Of a DNA stretch of 64,000 nucleotides, positions 22,074-34,119 are shown one piece after another. Both the position numbers and the translations under genes were made by a program. Origin of the DNA: Glandiceps talaboti (Eukaryota; Hemichordata; Enteropneusta; Spengelidae); assembly GCF_964340395.1 (NCBI RefSeq), contig NC_135571.1, positions 15,541,221 through 15,605,220 of the forward strand, given 5' to 3'. How positions within the stretch are numbered: position 1 is the stretch's first letter; the number at the start of each line of letters is the position of its first letter. The notes under the pieces were generated by a model. That model searched no databases, was not told where the DNA came from, and was given only the letters and a program-made list of their open reading frames with translations.

Positions 22074-22656
22074 CACAAGTTAAGGATGGAAAACCTTTTG
22101 GTTTCAAAATTGAAAAAATGCAAAAGACATAGCGAAGTTCAAATTTGGCTCAATTTGGTCATAGGATATTGTGACGCAAATATTACTTCTGATATGGGAC
22201 GTTAAGCGTCATGATATTCACGTTAAACATCTTCAGAAAACACCTCTCTGATTGGACAAAACACGTCGATTCTGAACATAAACAAACTTAAATAAAATGG
22301 CAGCCAATCATCGGGGATATCGTGTTTGCCACAACACTGGAATTTCCAAAACAAGGAAATTTTGACAAAAATATCCATACCCAAATGATAATATTTATGA
22401 TCATAAATTCATAGCAACACTGTACAGGTACATACATTTCGCAATGGTATCATGAGCACTCGTACAAACGTGTGTATTTGCCATCCATTGACAATGATTG
22501 TCGGAGCAGGTTGAGCAGGGTCAGCGAACTATGTGTACATGAATGTCACCTGATAACAGGTCAGGCGACACACGAAGTGCACTGCATAGCAAACCGTGTG
22601 CTTTTTATTTTTCATAACTTCCCTTTGAACTCCTGGGCATAGGCATATGATAAATC
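22074..22656. other. No gene recognised
   Basis: Unique-looking sequence. Contains AAAATGGCAGCCAATCA at 22295-22311 (YY1/CCAAT-like), of unknown meaning. Confidence 0.35.
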
Positions 22657-22782
22657 GGTTATTACCCAATATCACCTCTTCATTCGTCGTATCACCATTC
22701 ATGCAGTTTCCATAATGTGACACATTAAGGAAACTGCACTCACAGCGATATGACGAATGAAGAGGTGATATTGGTAATAACC
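22657..22782. repeat. 126-bp foldback (near-perfect inverted repeat)
   Basis: The left arm begins GGTTATTACCCAATATCACC and the right arm ends GGTGATATTGGTAATAACC. Pairing continues through CTTCATTCGTCGTATC/GATATGACGAATGAAG and GCAGTTTCC/GGAAACTGC to a centre AATGTGACACATT. Nearly the whole segment would form one hairpin. It may be a small MITE or a hairpin RNA source. Confidence 0.85.
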
Positions 22783-23121
22783 TCATAGTATGACCATAGT
22801 ATATCACAACTTAGTGCCACATTTGAAGGATTTGGTCATACCATAGAATATCTAACCTTTATGCCAGATTTGAATGCAATCAACCATTCAATGTTGGAGA
22901 AGTGATGTTCCTGACTGATAGGAAAATATATGTATAGAACCCAGTGTGGTTAGGTAAGTAGATAAACTGAAGTTATGTCAGTTTTGCCAGATTCCCTTCT
23001 TTCTGTTACCAGGGTTCACAAACATCATCAAAAACACTGCACTGCTATACATTTTCACAAACACTTACTGCAAAGATTTTTAAGGAGAACTGAATCGTTT
23101 GGCAGGTTCATCATGGCATAA
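22783..23121. other. No gene recognised
   Basis: Sequence downstream of the 23122 exon on the minus strand, possibly 3' UTR. No clear AATAAA was found close to the stop. Confidence 0.3.
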
Positions 23122-23332
23122 TTATAATTCAAAAGGATACATGTTTTTAGCCGTTTTTCGTTTGATGACTATATTTGGGAAGTTCAGCTGTAGCACTGCA
23201 CAGAACTGTCTCATATTAACACTGATGATGTCACTAAAGAAATGCCCCAAAGTTATGTTGAATGAATCAAAGGCATGTGTCTTTGCCACCATCCCTTCTG
23301 TGCTATACTCAAAGATCAACTGGACTGTCAAA
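23122..23332 (-). CDS. Probable terminal exon of the SIM-repeat gene
   Basis: The acceptor is TCTTTCCCATTGCAG. The frame (one base in) reads LTVQLIFEYSTEGMVAKTHA, FDSFNITLGHFFSDIISVNM, RQFCAVLQLNFPNIVIKR and ends MYPFEL with a stop at 23122. The composition is that of a folded alpha/beta domain. The phase fits exactly the TTG|GTAGGT donor of the 25744-26540 exon, making an ORF of about 318 residues. A weak internal donor (AACAT|GTATCC) would instead join in phase to the 21914-22073 exon. The domain is not recognised. Confidence 0.5.
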
Positions 23333-23544
23333 CTGCAATGGGAAAGACAATACACATGATAAATTAAAGGTATATTATTAGCCAATATTGTCATTTCAAG
23401 TTATTTAGCAACATATAATCAAAAGAGATGTCTGTAACTGACCTTTTGATACTCTGTTAATGGGGCGAAAGCTAGTCACAACTTTTGGAAACCCTTTGAT
23501 TGAGTTTTGTTGAGACCATCCAGTTCTCATTTGTGTTTTTATGT

Positions 23545-24600
23545 GTGTAATATACTGTATACATACATGTGTGTAATATACCGTATACATATATGTGTGT
23601 AATATACTGTATACATATGTGTGTAATATACCGTATACATATATGTGTGTAATATACCATATACATATGTGTGTGTAATATACCATATACATATGTGTGT
23701 GTAATATACCATATACATATATGTGTGTGTAATATACCGTATACAAGTGTGTGTAATATACCGTATACATACATGTGTGTAATATACCGTATACATACAT
23801 GTGTGTGTAATATACTGTATACATATGTGTGTGTAATATACCATATACATATGTGTATACCATATACATGACCCCTCCCCCATAAGAGATGTACATATTC
23901 AGTTTTCAAGCTTTCCCCATACCTTTCACTGCCAAGATGCTATTAAACTCCTTTTGGAATATATACCGTATACATACATGTGTGTAATATACCGTATACA
24001 TATATATGTGTAATATACCGTATGCATATGTGTGTAATATACCGTATACATATATGTGTGTAATATACTGTATACATATATGTGTGTAATATACCATATA
24101 CATACATGTGTGTAATATACCATATACATATATGTGAGTGTGTAATATACCGTATACATACATGTGTGTAATATACCATATATATAATTATATATATGTG
24201 TGTGTAATATACCATATACATATGTGTGTAATATACCGTATACATATATGTGTGTAATATACCATATACATATATGTGTGTAATATACTGTATACATACA
24301 TGTGTGTAATATACCGTATACATATATGTGAGTGTGTAATATACCATATACATGTGTAATATACCATATACATATATGTGTGTAATATACCATATACATA
24401 TATGTGTGTGTAATATACCGTATACATATGCGTGTAATATGCCATATACATATGTGTGTAATATACCGTATACATATGTTTGTAATATACCGTATACATA
24501 TATGTGTGCAATATACCGTATACATGTGTGTAATATACCGTATACATATATGTGTGTAATATACCATATACATGACCCCCATAAGAGATGTACATATTCA
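23545..24600. repeat. 26-bp AT/GT minisatellite in two arrays
   Basis: Units such as GTGTAATATACCGTATACAT fill 23545-23866 and 23958-24570. Each array is followed by the same unique flank (CATAAGAGATGTACATATTC), at 23883 and 24581, so array plus flank was duplicated as a block of about 700 bases. The many ORFs with Tyr/Ile/His repeats here are artefacts. Confidence 0.92.
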
Positions 24601-24730
24601 GTTCTCAAGCTTTCCCCATACCTTTCACTGTCAAGATGCTATCAAACTCCTTTTGGAATATATTTACCCTGTGTAGTCAATAATTATAATTATGACAGTG
24701 CTAACCTGGTGTCATGTGAATATTATATAT

Positions 24731-24752
24731 GGGGGGGGGGGGGGGGGGGGGG
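24731..24752. repeat. Poly-G tract
   Basis: About 22 consecutive G residues; a poly-C tract follows at about 24880. Possible G-quadruplex former or assembly-sensitive site. Confidence 0.9.
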
Positions 24753-24904
24753 TTCAACATGTTTTAGAATTTAAGTGATAGGGGGTCAGCTTGTTTTTGG
24801 TTTTACAGATTGGGGGATGGGGGTCAGTGACTTTTTGCCGGCCGATTTAAGAATCCACCAGCCCCTCGCACCCCCCTCGCACCCCCCCCCCCCCCCCAGG
24901 CTAA

Positions 24905-25275
24905 CAAAACTTACCGATCCCTAATTTGCATTTCTCAGATGGGATCATGTTATGAACAATTCTTAATCTAGACACCACTAATAACGTTCCACCCAAATTT
25001 CAGCCTAATTTGCTCAAAAGTTTTGGAATTGAAGGTTTTTGACCAAAAATCACACACCGTGGTAAGTTCATTTCAATTTGAACAATTTCCCAACTAGATA
25101 CCAAAGGCAATATACCCACCAAATATTATGGCAATCGGTCCAGAAGTTTTTGATTTTAAGTTGTTTACATGCACACATCAACACATCAACACATACAGAC
25201 AGACAGACTGACAGACAGACAGACAGACACTTTGCCATGCCTGTAGCACTACTGAACCTTAGTTCAGTTGTGCTA
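24905..25275. mobile_element. Interspersed element family C, copy 2
   Basis: Shares CTAGATACCAAAGGCAAT-like phrases, a (CAGA)n tract and the end GTTCAGTTGTGCTAAA with the copies at 21215 and 47800. Confidence 0.65.
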
Positions 25276-25289
25276 AATAGTGTCTCTTA

Positions 25290-25700
25290 TATGCAGGAAA
25301 TGGCTGGATTTTGAAATTGACCCTGAAGGTGAGTCAAGGTCAAAGGTCATGCTTTCAAAAGCGATCATTCACCCAATAATATAGGGATCGATAGACACTT
25401 GATGCAGTAAATCAGGATTGTTCACTACAAATATGGCCACCATTCAGTTAAAAGTTACATGAACACCAAAGGTTATGCATGTAGTATATATTTCTCTTCA
25501 TCTCTTGTTCTGCATTACATTTAGACATCATTTTAAAAGAAACTAGCTACACATAAATACTAGACTGTATAGCAATTTGCATATGTCCCATATGACATGT
25601 CACCTTTGTACCATGTTTGAAAGAAATCAGATGTTGCATGTCTGAGAAATGATGAGTTATGGAAAGACAGGCGGATGGAGCCCATTGCAATAGTCTCAAG
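25290..25700. mobile_element. Interspersed element family D, copy 1
   Basis: Shares phrases with 26770-27545: GGTCAAAGGTCA-like, AATATGGCCACCATTCAG and TTTGTACCATGTTTG, followed by a GA-rich tail with GACAGGCGGATGGA. Repetitive, noncoding. Confidence 0.55.
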
Positions 25701-25743
25701 TCTAAAAATAGAGTAAAATGTGATTGACTGCCAACAAACCTAC

Positions 25744-26540
25744 CAAGACAAACACCAATTTACTTCATTGGGGCTATCAGTTAATGCTTTCTGTCTAGAC
25801 TGCATTACTGACATCTTCTCTTGTCTTCTTGCACATGGATCAACTACATCATCCACCAAGATAACTTTTGGCCTATGAGTGTCGAAAGAGATGACTTCTG
25901 GTCCTCGTATGACCACTGGAGTAACTGCTGGAGACCTAAAACCACTAACTGAACCATTCACTGGTTGTCTGGATTCCATAGCTATATTGTCTTCTAATAT
26001 GATCTCTGGTCTCTGAGAGTGGATTGTTGTATCATCTTCTGAGATCACCTCTGAGGTTGTCAAATTAATAACTGTATCATTCACTGAAATACCATCTGGG
26101 TTTTTAGAGCAAGAGACTGCAACATTACAAACTGAGCCCTTCTCTGGGTTTTCAGACTGAACATCGACATTGTCATCAACTGATATACACTCTGGGTTTT
26201 TAGAGCCAATGTCTACATTGTCATCAACTGATATACACTCTAGGTTTTTAGAGCCAATGTCTACATCAGTGTCATCGACTGAGATACACTCTGGGTGTTT
26301 ATGGCCAACGTCTGCATTATCACCAACTGAGACAGAACCAGCAACTACAACATCGCAAACTGAAATACTCTCTGGGTTACTTGAATTGGCTGCTACTTTT
26401 TCAGTTGAGATTACTTCTTGTCTTGGGTCAAAGGTTTCATCATCCACTATGATAAACACTGGTCTTGAAGCCTCAACTAGAGATGCCATCTTTGCCCAGC
26501 TACCACCTCGACCAAATGTTGTAGAATACTGTCAACTGAT
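25744..26540 (-). CDS. Exon with tandem SUMO-interaction-like motifs
   Basis: The acceptor is TTTTTCACTCACAG. The ATG at 26489 has a good context (AAAGATGG), and an in-frame TGA lies just inside the acceptor, so this is the likely start. The 249-codon frame has about ten copies of a hydrophobic-acidic motif: FIIVDDE (residues 13-19), CISVDD (three times, 68-106), GISVND, VISEDD, IILEDN and VILVDDVVD (209-217). The first and last fit the SUMO-interaction consensus well. Three copies lie in a recent repeat of about 17 residues (NPECISVDDNVDIGSK). The donor TTG|GTAGGT ends in phase 2 and fits the exon at 23122. A protein with many such motifs could bind poly-SUMO; that function is inferred. Confidence 0.6.
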
Positions 26541-26769
26541 CTGTGAGTGAAAAAAAAAATGTAGTCAATACACAGCAAAGCCCTTTTCATTTGCATGATA
26601 TCAATATTTTTAGATTATAATAATCAACAAGCCTTCAGTTGAAAACAAATAGGCTCCAACTTGAGTGTTGTATTGTGGAAGATGATTACCATTTTGGCAA
26701 TTTTAACATGGAAATGGGATGCAAAGAAGTGCAGTGTTGGGTATAATCAATAATATTTGTCCGTCTTAA

Positions 26770-27545
26770 GTTTACAGCTAGAATGTAACCCTTTCTCTCT
26801 CTCCACCTTGAAAATGTTTGTCAAGGTCAAAGGTTACAGTCTCATTAGAAAGCTCATCATTGATAATGCGAGGTTAGACACTTGAATGGTGTCCATTGGT
26901 ATCAAACTTTTGGAGATCACAAATATGGTCGCCATGTTGCTATACATGCAGGTCAAGGTTATGCATGCCTCATATGGTCAAACCCAAGTCATGATTAATA
27001 TATTATCACTTCAAATGTTTGATTAAAAAAGGTATGAAGATAACCAAACTTTAGCTATTTCAAAGGTCAAGGTCTTAAAAGGAAGCTCATATTTGATATT
27101 ACAGGTGTAGGCACTTGAATTGAGTCACTACATATTACACATACAAATGACGCATGTTGTGAAATTTAACAACAAATATGGCAGATATTCAGTCATATTT
27201 GATTGTCAGTCACACAAAAAAAAAGTGACATGCATGTCTCACATAGCATGACACCTTTGTGCAAGGTTTGGTTGAAATCAGTTGGTGCATCCCTGCCAGA
27301 GATATGAGGGAAAACATACAAACAGCAAATATGGCCGCCATTCAGCCATATTTGATTCAGCGGCAAAACCAAGTGACATGCATGTCTAAAATAGCATGTA
27401 ACCTTTGTACCAGGTTTGGTTGAAATCGGTTGGTGCATGCCAGGGATATCAGGGCGAAGACACACATGCACAGATGGATGGATAGACAGATGGAACCAAA
27501 TGTAATAGCCCCCCTCCAGGTGGTGCCTGTTGGGTGCTAATTATA
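26770..27545. mobile_element. Interspersed element family D, copies 2-3
   Basis: Two partly overlapping blocks repeat AATATGGCCGCCATTCAGCC and GGTTTGGTTGAAATC(A/G)GTTGG, with a (GATG)n/(GACA)n tail at 27470-27495. No coding capacity. Confidence 0.55.
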
Positions 27546-28389
27546 GTGGCACAAGCTTAGTTCATAAGCTTTGTACTCAAGTGAAAATAATTAGTACATG
27601 AAACCTCAAACTATTCTAGCATAATGTAAATATAGAGACATGCCTTCTAAGCCACTAATATTGTCTTCTGACATCATTAGGAACAGTGGATTTTTAGGGA
27701 TCTCATCAACAAAGTATAAACAAATTTGTTCATAAGTTACATCTTGTTACCAGGTTGGGTTCAGCCAATTTCAAGTGATGGTTAAGTATGCTTCAGGCAG
27801 TACTGTACTGTAAGTACCTATTGAATATGCAGCACAAATTATTATGACCGAAAACATATATACACTCTGCTTGAGCCCCTTTTAAGAAACTTCAACAAGC
27901 GACCTATCGGTCAGAATAGCTCCGCTGTTTTTTTTTTAATTTAATTTTTTATTTTGGTGACATGTAGAAGTGGTTCAGGTCTTCAGCTCTTCACTATGCA
28001 GTTTTGTTTTAGCGATGCAATAAAGTGGTTAGTGGTTTCATATGATGTCTCACTATAAAACACATTTTACACAGAAGTTGGTAATGTATTGTACTTTTAT
28101 ACCATAGTCACCATTTTATAACAAAAATCTACTGTTATGAAAAATTGCACAAAATCTCAGAAAAAAATGACTGGAAAATGCACACAAGAAAAAGAAAAAA
28201 AGAGGATTTTGAGGTTGGCTATAAATAATTTCAGTGTCTTACAGCTGTAACCCTGGAAAATTTTAATGATGAATGAAATAAACTAGGGATCTAAAATAAT
28301 TTTGAGGCAATTTCAATTTTCTAACAAATTTACAAAGTCAACAACATTCAACTTGTACTAGTTGTGGTAGATATATATAGGGAAGAAAT
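27546..28389. other. No gene recognised; one family B-type terminus
   Basis: TAGCTCCGCTGT at 27918-27929 is the inverse of the end ACAGCGGAGCTA at 30335-30346. This could be an isolated end or the left end of a 2.4-kb composite element. Confidence 0.35.
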
Positions 28390-28926
28390 GTATTAATCGC
28401 CATCTTAGTTTCCGTACGGCGACAATCTCAAGTACCCGGAAGAGAGTCATTCTCAGCCATACGTTACAGTGGTAACACTCGTTCATGTTCGGTTACCTTT
28501 CACAAAGAAAACACAACGAAATGGTTGAAATGATCTTTTTTTTATTTCTTTTCATCACAACAACAAAATCTGCGTGATCAAAAGTGTTGTAAACTAAACC
28601 AGAAAGAATTATCGGACTGGCTAAACTTCCCGATGAACTGGAGTAAGGTCCTACTACTTCCAAGTAAGCCTCGATAGTACTATAGTACGTGAGAAAATCG
28701 TCTCAAACTAGCGATACAACTTTCAAAATATAACTTGACATGTCTTCATTTGTTAGAGTTGTACAATTCAAGACGGGTTTTCACTAGAAAACAACAATTC
28801 TGTGAATAATGACACTCTGAATGCAGCGATTTCTCGGACGATGTTACCACTGTAACGTATGGCTGACAACGACTTGCTTCCGGGTTAGTCCCTCGTGCAT
28901 ACGGGTGGATTGTCGGCGATTAATAC
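28390..28926. mobile_element. Foldback MITE with arms of about 95 bp
   Basis: The left end GTATTAATCGCC is the exact inverse of the right end GGCGATTAATAC. Pairing continues through GACAATC/GATTGTC, ACCCGGAAG/CTTCCGGGT, and GCCATACGTTACAGTGGTAAC paired with GTTACCACTGTAACGTATGGC. The central segment of about 350 bases has no ORF. Confidence 0.82.
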
Positions 28927-29102
28927 ACACATCGTCTGATATTTTAATTCACAGTGTTTCTTGTGATCGGCGCCTGTCAGCAGACTCTGCCATTTTTTTC
29001 ATCATTCCATTGTATTTAAACCTTGTACTTGACATTTCGCAATATTTATAATTCTCAACAAAATACCTCAACATGCCTCACTTCGCTCGTACTCAAAGCA
29101 GC

Positions 29103-29229
29103 CCCGCGCGTAGTCCTGCTTGCATACGGAGGAATTCGGGACTCGATTCTGACAATTGTCCCTCCCCTCCGGTGTTTAGAGTCAAGTCAGTAATACAGAC
29201 TCGTGCACCCGAGGACTACTCCGCGCGGT
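29103..29229. repeat. Short foldback with CG-rich ends
   Basis: CCGCGCGTAGTCCT and AGGACTACTCCGCGCGG form inverted ends about 127 bases apart. Confidence 0.6.
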
Positions 29230-30175
29230 ATGATCACTGACACTGATGACATGATGAGAGAGAACCTTTTCGGATTTACATGTAAAACGGGGAAAGATAC
29301 GCAAAACATAATGCAAAGTCTGAAGCCAAATTAAAGTTGTAATTATTTTAATTATTTTTACTTGCCAAATATTTGCATTTTGGAAAGGCAAGACACGTTC
29401 ATGTCGTTTAACTTTACATGTGAACTGTCGGCCATAACTTCAACCGCATGCCTGGCATGCCCTTCCTTACGCAAGTTGTCTGAATTCTGGTTCACTGTCA
29501 TTCCAAATTGCACGACAATATAGAATTAACCACAAGTTACATGTTATCTGAAAACATCACACTTTTATAGTGGGTCTGAAGTGTGATTTTACTGAGTACC
29601 AAGAACGTCCTGTGTTGATACTCAAGATACTTGCTGTGGAAAATCGCTCGGTCGAATGAGGTCACCTTCAGCTTCTGGTCGAATCAGGATAGAGTATGCA
29701 AATGAGGATGTTGCGGACTGGCTGATTATGTAGAAGGGTGCAGAATTGGATTTGAAGTTTACAACCCTGTTTCGAACAAACGCTTGTCATTTGGGCGCCC
29801 AATGCGTAGAATTATGACTTTAGCACATATTACATTGCTTGTTTGACGTCAATAGTGTCTTTTGAAAAGTGGCAGTTTACTTAAAGTCTCGTCGACTGAT
29901 TTCCAATATGGCGTCGGTCATTATGCTCATTAACATATTCATTTTTTTTTCAAATTACAAAAAAAAAATCATAAAAAATAAAAATGAGGATGTGCTGACT
30001 TGAAATTAACAAATATGAGTAAGCTACCCCCTGCGCATCAACACGCCAGATATCAAAGCAATCTAATAAGAGGTTTTCAAGGAGTTGATGAAAATGACAT
30101 TTTATGAAAAAAAATCATAAAAAATTGAAAATGGCACAGATCAACTTGGCATGAACAAATCTGAATAGCCTCCCC
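29230..30175. other. No gene recognised
   Basis: Contains an octamer ATGCAAAT (29697-29704) with no recognisable snRNA gene nearby, and AATATGGCGTCGG near 29905. Confidence 0.35.
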
Positions 30176-30346
30176 CCAGGGAACATGCACACCAAATACC
30201 TAAGAATACTGACTGTCACTTCCGGAGAAAATAATGAAAATATAAAAGTTTGACGGACACCTATGATTCACTCTACTCTCTATACCTCAATACCCACCTA
30301 TACCTAAAGCTACGCTTTCAGCTTTCGCTGACAGCGGAGCTAAAAA
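30176..30346. mobile_element. Element family B, copy 2
   Basis: Matches 20740-20932 and ends in the same TTTCGCTGACAGCGGAGCTAAA terminus. Confidence 0.65.
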
Positions 30347-30349
30347 GGG

Positions 30350-31659
30350 GAGGGAGGTAAAAAAATGCAGTACATGTTATATACCTTTTCTATGGGTGTT
30401 CACCCCTGTCTAAAATTTGTCGAAATACCCCTCTGAATAATACTATAGACCTATAAATTAGTGCATGTGTAGTGTGTGATACTGGTATCAGCAAGCTTTG
30501 AGTAGAAAGTATCTATTCATACAAATGTCCACTCTATCGTTTATGTAGAGCCACGCCCAAATTCAAATAGGAAGTAGGAATTTGGTGCTTATTTCTATTT
30601 TGTATTACCTTCCAATAGAATGTCTTCAGCATTACCGTTTTCTAGAATTTTCAAATTAACATTGGAGGTGTAATTGCATTGGGCCAGAACTTAAAGTCAC
30701 CCATTAGTTTAGTGATTTGTAGTGACAGTAGAAAATTAGATAACTTAAAAAAAGAGAAATAACACAAAAAACATAGATCATTAATTGCAGGATGGAAATC
30801 AATTTTGGCAATTACCCTTATTTCTAATTCATTCATTGAAGTGTACATTAGAAAATAACTTGGCTACTTGATGTCACACATTTAGGTTTCTTGAAACGTG
30901 CAAACTGGTCAGTGAGTATACATGCATTGACAGTTATTGACATGGGTTTGCAAATTATATTAACACATTTAACTCCATTTCTTGTATCGTTCTTTATAAT
31001 AGCTAAATTAATCCATGACAATAATAAACTCAATCAGAGAGATGTCCTGGAATTTTTGGTTACTAAACTATGAATATTTGTATGTCCATGAACAGATAAT
31101 GATACTTCTCATAGGGTTCCTGTCTATAAATACATGTAAAGCAATGGATTCGGTTAGCAAATTACCAGATACAATTAAATTACTGAAAATGTGAAATGTA
31201 AAATTAATTATGCAGGATGTGGAGTGTCATTTGCAAGAGCAAAAAGAATGTTTCTTGTCAACAGATAGGAGGGGAGGGTCTCAGTGTCGAAGGGGGGGGG
31301 GGTTGTTTTGTGGATGAACTGGAGGGGGTCACTATTATTAAGAACAACAGAAATTAAAAGTCACCGGTCCACCTCCAGTCATAAAAACTGATAGTTCTCT
31401 TCCTGCTGGTGATGTTAATTGAGGTCATTGTAGCACTTCCTTCTTTTTTTTTTATCAAAAACACATTTTTTTGCCAAAATCACACACAATCACCAAATAT
31501 GGGGTCTCCAAAAATATGCGGTACTACGTTTTTTTAATTAAGGAGGCTCACTAATAATTATTAAATTACACTACAGGTTCTCCCAAATTTGTACAGGTGT
31601 AATCAAAGACTTGAAAAATCAAAATACATGTATGACAAAAATATTCAGTGTCAAGAGTC
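30350..31659. other. No gene recognised
   Basis: AT-rich, with a short poly-G at 31291-31303. No supported exon. Confidence 0.35.
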
Positions 31660-32526
<867 letters not shown>

Positions 32527-33895
32527 GTTAATACATCTAAAATAATAACTCGTGGCTACTTATAAAACTAATGCTACACTATGATATCACCATTTGTTAT
32601 TTTTTTTATGTTTTTATTTATTATGCTTCATCACTGGGTATACACAAAAAAATGACAAGTACAATGCATAATAAAATTGAAACAGATCAATGAGGCTGCA
32701 ATTATTTTGTTAGGATAACCAGGTATCAGGTACCAGACGAGTATTCCACAACATTCTTACTGGATTGAAATTAAAATTAAAATGTGAAATAAAACTAAAA
32801 AGATTACAAATTTATTTAGAAAACATGCATAAATACTTGCTAAGATCATAATGATAAATTCTTACAGTTTCAACAATGACGGAATGATAAATCATTGTCT
32901 GTCAATTTGAAATACACAAGCCTATTGAAACAGGAGTGAGTGAAAGACTGTGTGAAAAAAAACCGTAGGTGTCAAAGTTAGATGATAACTCAAAGACCTG
33001 GTATTGTGATAGCCTAGTTGAGATGTATTGAAATGAACGAACATTTTCTAAGACTGTCCCCAGCCTTGAGATACTTATAATACGATATAAGACTAGCACA
33101 ATAACATAATTTGGGACAGTCCCCAGCCAGGAGCTACTTACAATACGATATTAGACTAGTACAAAACCATGTTCTGAACATGCTGAAGAGAACTATATCA
33201 TGGCTAGGCATGTCTTACAGTGTGAGTTTTTTGACGTGGGAGAGTGACGTGTTGAGTGTCCATTTGAACCTGTGCAGCTGTGTTTGGTATGTACTAGTAA
33301 TTTTCACTAATCAATTTTTCACTATTAATATCGTACTTTTGTCAAAAATGTCACACAAATCTTTAATCACCTAAGAAAACTATGTCATTTCCAGGCAAAA
33401 AGTCGGAAACTTTGGAAACCTATTTACATACACTTTAAACTTTATGATTTTGCTAGCTGCAAATTTTAATTCTGTTTTTATCTGCATTACTTTTCCATTT
33501 TTTTTTTAGATATATTGTTTTTGTGTGACACAACATTGTTCGTTTTACTGTTTACTTTCTTACAGGGTTTGCAAAGTTCTATTAGCTGGTCAATCTAATA
33601 TTTTTCAACAATTACTTCTATGGTTTTCTCATTAAAAAAAATAGTCAATTCCCTCGCTTTAATACTCAAATTCACTACTGGTATGCAAGTACGCAAATAA
33701 ATTTATTTTCTCATCATAATGGCAACAAATACTCCAAACCACTACATCGGAGTCATACTCTGCAGCCTATTGAAAGATATTGTTCTAGTACATGTAACAT
33801 GTGAAGTACTAGTAACATGTCAGCCAAATTTGAAAAGTTATCTGAAACATCGAAAATATAGTACTATTTCCTCTTGAAAATAACAGAAAAGAACA
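32527..33895. other. No gene recognised
   Basis: A short duplicated phrase (GGACAGTCCCCAGCC and its diverged partner GACTGTCCCCAGCC, 33052-33128) lies next to AATACGATAT(A/T)AGACTAG repeats. No coding support. Confidence 0.35.
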
Positions 33896-34030
33896 TTACA
33901 TTTACACACCGGCAGACAGACAGACAGACAGACAGACAGGCAGGCAGGCAGACAGACAGACAGACAGACAGACACTTTTCCATGCCGATAGCACTAATGA
34001 CCCTAAGAAGTTCAGTTGTTCTAATTCTAA
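33896..34030. mobile_element. Interspersed element family C, 3' fragment
   Basis: A (CAGA)n tract followed by CATGCCGATAGCACTAATGA and GTTCAGTTGTTCTAA, as in the other family C ends. Confidence 0.6.
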
Positions 34031-34064
34031 AAATGAGTTACATATTGTGCGGCATGACACTTAC

Positions 34065-34116
34065 CCTTCTGTTTTCTTCTTCTCATAAAAAAGTTCACTA
34101 TCTTCATAAGAAACAT
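34065..34116 (-). CDS. Small host exon
   Basis: The acceptor is TTTATGTCTACACAG and the donor is GAAGG|GTAAGT. The most protein-like frame (two bases in) reads VSYEDSELFYEKKKTE and ends with two bases; a second frame is also open. The phase would fit both the candidate first exon ending at 41290 (MGKY plus one base) and the exon at 21914-22073. Function unknown. Confidence 0.5.
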
Positions 34117-34119
34117 CTG

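Noticed and set aside
23405-24774. Many ORFs of 66-221 codons rich in Tyr, His and Ile on both strands
   Set aside because: They are translations of the 26-bp GT/TA minisatellite with no start context, splice sites or domain.
29697-29704. Octamer ATGCAAAT as a possible snRNA gene enhancer
   Set aside because: No snRNA sequence or other snRNA promoter element is recognisable nearby.
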